From contig JAQSEB010000040.1 in NCBI GenBank assembly GCA_030063045.1, positions 248,001 to 312,000 of the forward strand: a stretch of DNA of 64,000 nucleotides, written 5' to 3'. The stretch comes from Pratylenchus scribneri (lineage: Eukaryota; Nematoda; Chromadorea; Rhabditida; Pratylenchidae). Position numbers and translations under genes: made by a program. Position 1 is the first letter of the stretch; every line of letters starts with the position of its first letter. This document shows positions 59,291 through 64,000 of the stretch, piece after piece. The notes beneath the pieces are model-generated. The model was not told where the DNA came from. It did not search any database and was given only the letters and a program-made list of their open reading frames with translations.

Positions 59291-60116
59291 GGTGTGCGCC
59301 CAATTTCTGATGCTCTATTAATGAATTTTGGACTTTATGAATTGATGGATTTTTGATTTTTTTTTGTTAAATTATTCAAATGTTAATTTATGAAATTTGC
59401 ATTGGAATAAATTTAAAATTTCACCATTTCATTTTGTAAATTCATAAAACATTTTAATTTGATTTTTTCCTTTATTTTCAAAAAATTTCTTTTCCGTGGG
59501 CAATTATAGCGGATTTGGTAGAGCTTTAAGAAATTAAGAAAATGCAATAAAAAATCTATTAAATTTCACTTTGCTCGGAGCTATAGCTATGGGTCCTTAA
59601 AATCGCGGGACTGGGGAATTAATAGAGGGAAGGGTTTTAATAGAGGTAATACGGTATAGCCATAATTTCCATCAAATTATATTATATTAATAGAGGGAGG
59701 CTTTTTAATAGAGGCAATACGGTATAACCATAATTTCCATCAAATTATTATATTAATAGAGGGAGGGGTTTTAATAAAGGTAATACGGTATACCCATAAT
59801 TTACATCAAATTATTATATTAATAGAGGGAAAGAGTTTTTAAATAGAGGTAATACGGTATACCCATAATTTCCAACAAATTATTATATCATGTTATAGTT
59901 TTACTTCATGCTGGAATACAAATCTTCAGATTTTGTAGGAAATTAATTACATTAATGTAAAATGCTTTTATTGAATTATTAACAAAAAAATGCAGCAAAA
60001 TATATTAAAATGATCAAAATGTTCCTTTATATTTTATTTATAGTTAATCAATTCAATTCATTTCCATTTTTCATTCATTCATTCTCGATCCTCTTAATCC
60101 AATTTATTTTTTTGGT
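59291..60116. other. Convergent intergenic spacer
   Basis: It lies between paralogue C and the 3' end of the ONECUT gene. Apart from the 64-bp tandem repeat I see nothing coding. Confidence 0.5.
59620..59880. repeat. Tandem repeat of about 64 bp, four copies
   Basis: Each unit contains TTAATAGAGGGAGGGGTTTT, then AATAGAGGTAATACGGTATA and CCATAATTTCCATCAAATTA. Copies begin near 59620, 59690, 59753 and 59818 with a few differences. Confidence 0.88.
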
Positions 60117-63100
60117 TCACAGTTTTCTTCCCAAACTGCTCTGTGGCTGTTGATTATGAATAATTGTTTGATTGATGGCCGGCGCATATTGCGATTTTCT
60201 GGCGGCATAGGCAATGCTTCTTCCAACGACTTCATCCACAGTTTGTTCAATGTGACTGAGATTTGAGGCGGATGTACTACTAGTTTGATGAGAAATTGAA
60301 GATGATTTGTTCTGAAGGTTTGTTGGCAAATTATGTTGTTTTTGGTGTTCATGGAGCATTTGATGTTGTTGGGCGGCGGTTGAAGATGAATCGGGTGGAG
60401 GAGGTGTTATTGTGCGAATCTAGAAGTGTAAATAATTAATTGGATACTATTTAATTTGACGAATAAATTATTGAAAATGCCGAATAGATAATAAAGTAAT
60501 AATATATTTTAACGGTTTAGTGGTTTGTCCTAGACCCCTAAACCCTATACCCAATCGACAGATCTCGTCAAGACGCGTCGATTGGTATATATTTTGTCAT
60601 GCGTTGATCAAAATTTAAGGGTATTAAAGCGTTTAAACCGTTTGCCGATTTTGGTTCAAAACCAAGTTAAAATTGATTAAATCCAAGCCGAATCATTATC
60701 AAAATATGCGTATAGATATGATCTATCGAATGAATATATGGTTTAGGGATCTTGGATAAAGCTCTGAACCGTTATAAACCATTATATTCTATTCGCCAAA
60801 TTAAATAGTCTATTCGGCATTTTTAATAATTTATTCGACATGCCATTTTAAATATTTCCCAATAATTAATTAAAAAACATTTGAACACGAAAATTTACTT
60901 GAATTCATTATTTTTTAAATTCCTTAAATTAATTTTTCCCTTCGAGAATTTTCTTCAAAATATTAAGTATTATTGTTTTCATTTCCCCTTTTTCCTTCAA
61001 TAGATTTCTGCGTATTGCATTTCTCCATAAAAAGATATTTCATTTGAATTTGAGAATTGTACATTCTTAATCTGCTAATTGAATTTATTTTGCAACATTT
61101 TTTAAAATAATTTAAATTTATCCAAATTATAATTTTAAAACAAACTTGTTGGTATGGAGCCGGTCCATCACCAAGTCCATTTCCATTTTTGGAGCGTCTA
61201 CGCGCATTCATGAAAAAATTGGTAACCGTTGACATGTCCAGCCTGAGGTGTTCCGCAATTGTTTGCTGCATTTCGCGACTAGGGTGTTGTGTTTCTTTGA
61301 AAATTGCCTAAAAAATTGAATTAGTTTAAATTCAAAATTTTTCGAATTTATTTTTATTTATGTTAGGCATTGTCCATACTTTTTGAGTAAACTTTGTCCG
61401 GAAACAAATTTCCTGTGTCCATACTTTTATTTCGTTATTAGCAAATATAGGCAAACTTTTACTAAAAAAGTTTCTTTTATTTTTGCTGTAAATACTTACT
61501 TTAATGAAAGTTGCTTGTTTCCCGATGTTTCCTATTTCGCTAAAATTTGGAAAAACCGAGGAAACTTTTTTGAGGAAACTTTTTGATATAACACACTATT
61601 TTTCACAATTAATCATTTGACGCCACTGGGATTCGAACCCTTGACTACAGTATAAAATCCCATGCATTTACCAATTGAGCTATAGATGATTTCGACTTTA
61701 AAACTTTCCTTATGTTTAGCAAGTATGTATGGACTGTTTGTTGAGAAACTTTGTTTCCTGAACAAAAGTTGCAACAAAAAATACGAAACTTTCGAAAAAG
61801 AAGTATGTAGATTTTCCGGAAACTTTTTAAGAAGTAAGTTTCCGGAAACTTTTTAAGGAGAAAGTTTCCGGAAACTTTTTAAGTAGGTATGTTCATAGCC
61901 TTACTTCTAATGTCCTTTTTTGAATATCGTTGAACACCAATCTAGGTCGCTTTTGTGTTTGCCCATCATCGGAAGTAGCGGTGCTCTTTCGTCTTTGCTG
62001 ATGATGACTTGAATTCTGTGCCGGAGTTGGAGGTGGAATCACATTCGACGGCATTGGTTCTGATTAAATATTTAATGGTACTTCTCTATTAACGAGGGGG
62101 AATGCACCGTAAAATTTATGCTTCCCTTTTTATATTAAAGAAATTTACATAATAGAAGAACGACTCTAAACCGGTTTTTACCTAACTCTAAACTAATCCC
62201 TAAATAGGGTTTGCCTAAAAATCCCTAAAGATATTTAGGATAGAGTGAGGTAAGGTTACGGTAGATCCGAATGAGTTTTTGGGTACGGTAGGGTTAGGTT
62301 TTAAGTTAGGGGTAGTTTAGAATTTTAGGGTTTAGAATTGCCTCACGAACTGTTTTTCAGTCCTTTAAGTATCGGGGGAGGCATAATAACAAATTTTACG
62401 GTGCGCCAAATCCCATTAATAGAATGCCCCTCACCCGTTAATATAGAGAAGTAACTATTTAATTAATTAAATATTGTTCTATTAATTTACCTATGTGCAT
62501 ATCCAAAATATTCAGGCGAGTAGGCAAAGGTTGTTGTAGCCAATTGTACATTCTTTTGAATGTTTCTCTTCCCGCCGATTTGAGGCAATTCCAAGGTTTT
62601 GGATTGCGTAAAAGATCCGAAAGTGTTCCCTGAGTGCGGCATAAAATTCGTTCGGCAAATATTGCTTGAGGAATTGAATGTTGCTAAAGAATGGAAAATA
62701 AACATTAAAAATGTGATTAGAAAACCTTCAGTTCATATGCAATTCTTTTGCATAAATCCTTTGTGTCAATATAAATTTCATCACCAATTTCGGCATTCAA
62801 TGGGTCATTTTGATCATTAACTAAAAAAATGTGTTTTCGATTAACTAAGAAAAATGTGTTTTCGATTAACTAAGAAAAATGTGTTTTCAATTAACTAAGA
62901 AAAGTGTGTTTTCGATTAATTAAGAGAAATGTGTTTTCGATTTAACTAAGAAAAATGTGTTTTCGATTACCTAAGAAAAATGTATTTTCGATTAACTAAG
63001 AAAAATGTGTTTTCGATTAACTAAGAAAAATGTGTTTTCGATTAACTAAGAAAAATGTATTTTCGATTAACTAAGAATAATGTGTTTTCGATTAACTAAG

Positions 63101-64000
63101 AAAAATGTGTTTTGGATTAACTAAGAAAAATGTGTTTTCAATTAACTAAGAAAAGTGTGTTTTCGATTAATTAGGAGAAATGTGTTTTCGATTTAACTAA
63201 GAAAAATGTGTTTTCGATTACCTAAGAAAAATGTATTTTCGATTAACTAAGAAAAATGTGTTTTCGATTAACTAAGAAAAATGTGTTTTCGATTACCTAA
63301 GAAAAATGTATTTTCGATTAACTAAGAAAAATGTGTTTTCGATTAACTAAGAAAAATGTGTTTTCGATTAACTAAGAAAAATGTATTTTCGATTAACTAA
63401 GAAAAATGTGTTTTCGATTAACTTAGAAAAATGTGTTTACGATTAACTAGAAAAATGTGTTTTCGATTAACTTAGAAAAATGTGTTTTCGAATAACTAAG
63501 AAAAATGTGTTTTCGATTAACTAAGAAAAATGTGTTTTCGAATAACTAAGAAAAATGTGTTTTCGATTAACTAAGAAAATGTGTTTTCGATTAACTTAGA
63601 AAAATGTGTTTACGATTAACTAGAAAAATGTGTTTTCGAATAACTAAGATTTTCGATTAACTAAGAAATTTTCGATTAACTAAGAAAAATATGTTTTCGA
63701 TTAACTTAGAAAAATGTGTTTTCGATTAACTAAGAAAATGTGTTTTCGATTAACTTAGAAAAATGTGTTTTTGATTAAATGTGTTTTCGATTAACTCAGT
63801 TAGAATAAATTCGTTCCTTAAATTTAATTTTTTTCATTTAAACCAAAATTTTTTGCAGTATATTACCTGAACCAATTGAATTATTCGTGTCAATGTTAAT
63901 TGCATTTTGGGAAGCCAAACGTTGTGGTGCTTCCTGCTGATGAATTTGTTGTGTTGATTTTCGTGAGTCGGATGAGCGTGATCCGGATTGTATTTGATGA
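60117..64000 (-). CDS. ONECUT-type cut-homeodomain transcription factor, 5' end off the window
   Basis: Visible exons on the minus strand: 64000-63867, 62820-62726, 62683-62491, 62059-61905, 61307-61146 and 60419-60117. All join in phase. The single cut domain begins IDTKDLCKRIAYELK and continues QHSIPQAIFAERILCRTQG, then TLSDLLRNPKPWNCLKSAGR and ETFKRMYNWLQQPLP. The homeodomain follows: RPRLVFNDIQKRTLE joined to AIFKETQHPSREMQQTIAEH, then LRLDMSTVTNFFMNARRRS. The F-M in FFMNARRRS is diagnostic of ONECUT/HNF6 homeodomains. The protein binds DNA in the nucleus; relatives regulate neuronal and endodermal genes. The C-terminus is Gln/Ser-rich (SISHQTSSTSASNLSHIEQT). The upstream exon is Gln/Ser-rich. 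Its introns hold a minisatellite, a palindrome and two MITEs, one only 4 bases from a splice donor. Which nematode ONECUT paralogue it is cannot be told here. Confidence 0.93.
60500..60800. repeat. Long palindrome, family 1, in ONECUT intron
   Basis: The left half is intact (CCTAGACCCCTAAACCC, 'agatctcgtcaagacgcgtcgattgg'). The right half has diverged ('gcgtatagatatgatctatcg'). Outer arms contain GCCGAATAGA and inverse. Confidence 0.7.
61366..61900. mobile_element. PIF/Harbinger-like MITE, 535 bp, beside a ONECUT splice donor
   Basis: Ends GGCATTGTCCATACTT and inverted GGCTATGAACATACCT are flanked by TTA at 61363-61365 and 61901-61903, the usual PIF/Harbinger target. The right part repeats AGTTTCCGGAAACTTTTTAAG. 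A tRNA-like sequence lies inside. Confidence 0.72.
61621..61690 (-). other. tRNA-like sequence with A and B boxes, stems not paired
   Basis: The minus strand has a perfect A box (TAGCTCAATTGG) and B box (GGTTCGAATCC) at tRNA spacing. The acceptor and anticodon stems do not pair, so it is a pseudo-tRNA or tRNA-derived insertion inside the MITE. Confidence 0.5.
62081..62451. mobile_element. Mariner-like MITE, 371 bp, in ONECUT intron
   Basis: Left end CTTCTCTATTAACGAGGGG and inverted right end CTTCTCTATATTAACGGGTG, each bounded by TA (62079-62080, 62452-62453). Subterminal GCACCGTAAAATTT is also inverted. No coding sequence. Confidence 0.65.
62820..63800. repeat. 25-bp minisatellite in ONECUT intron, about 38 units
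   Basis: Unit AAAAATGTGTTTTCGATTAA followed by CTAAG. Two blocks of several units share the same rare variants (TTAATTAAGAGAAATG/TTAGGAGAAATG, then GATTTAACTAAG, then GATTACCTAAG), showing that multi-unit segments were duplicated together. Confidence 0.93.

Noticed and set aside
62820..63800. CRISPR-like regular spacing
   Set aside because: Units are contiguous 25-bp tandem repeats without unique spacers, in an intron of an animal homeobox gene.

Overview
The window is very AT-rich eukaryotic DNA with compact, intron-rich genes. The gene content points to a nematode: a ONECUT homeobox gene, a multi-domain secreted galectin-like protein, and F-box-like proteins of a type I associate with plant-parasitic (tylenchid) nematodes. 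The order is a moderate-confidence inference, and I cannot name the species. All gene models were assembled by hand from codon phase, GT/AG splice signals and family motifs. There are no bacterial features, CRISPR arrays or operons.

Layout: (1) 1.3-5.6 kb, minus: a secreted FAD-dependent monooxygenase-like protein whose introns are all phase 1. (2) 8.0-14.9 kb, minus: a secreted protein with several degenerate galectin folds. (3) 15.7-17.0 kb: a coding fragment split by a hAT-like element. (4) 17.4-22.5 kb, plus: a PGAP1/Bst1-type GPI inositol-deacylase. (5) 23.0-26.5 kb, minus: an F-box-like/TM/coiled-coil protein. It is divergent from (6) 27.0-30.1 kb, plus: a FICD-family protein in which the catalytic His, the anion-hole Gly and the inhibitory Glu are all substituted. 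(7) 30.9-32.0 kb, minus: an unidentified roughly 205-residue protein. (8) 33.6-42.3 kb, plus: ARFGAP2/3, with huge minisatellite introns and a tRNA-Glu(CUC) on the opposite strand. (9) 42.9-45.5 kb: small genes or gene fragments and duplicated blocks. (10) 45.5-47.6 kb, minus: a damaged F-box-like gene. (11) 47.8-49.2 kb: a 24-bp minisatellite. (12) 51.9-59.3 kb: three paralogous small CxxC-membrane-CPxC proteins, one of them split by a MITE. (13) 60.1-64.0 kb, minus: a ONECUT gene running off the right edge.

The second theme is non-autonomous DNA transposons. At least seven short elements have terminal inverted repeats with readable target duplications: 8-9 bp hAT-like, TA mariner-like, TTA PIF/Harbinger-like, and a CTG case. 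Two long-palindrome families are also dispersed here, one with seven copies (six of them in introns) and one with two. Eight minisatellites lie mostly in introns. The genes do not form one pathway. They are a mix of housekeeping genes (GPI remodelling, Golgi ARF-GAP, transcription factor) and fast-evolving, probably lineage-specific genes.

The strongest candidates for something undescribed are the active-site-swapped Fic protein, the CxxC-TM-CPxC gene cluster, the secreted monooxygenase, and the palindrome family with an invariant core and interchangeable arms.
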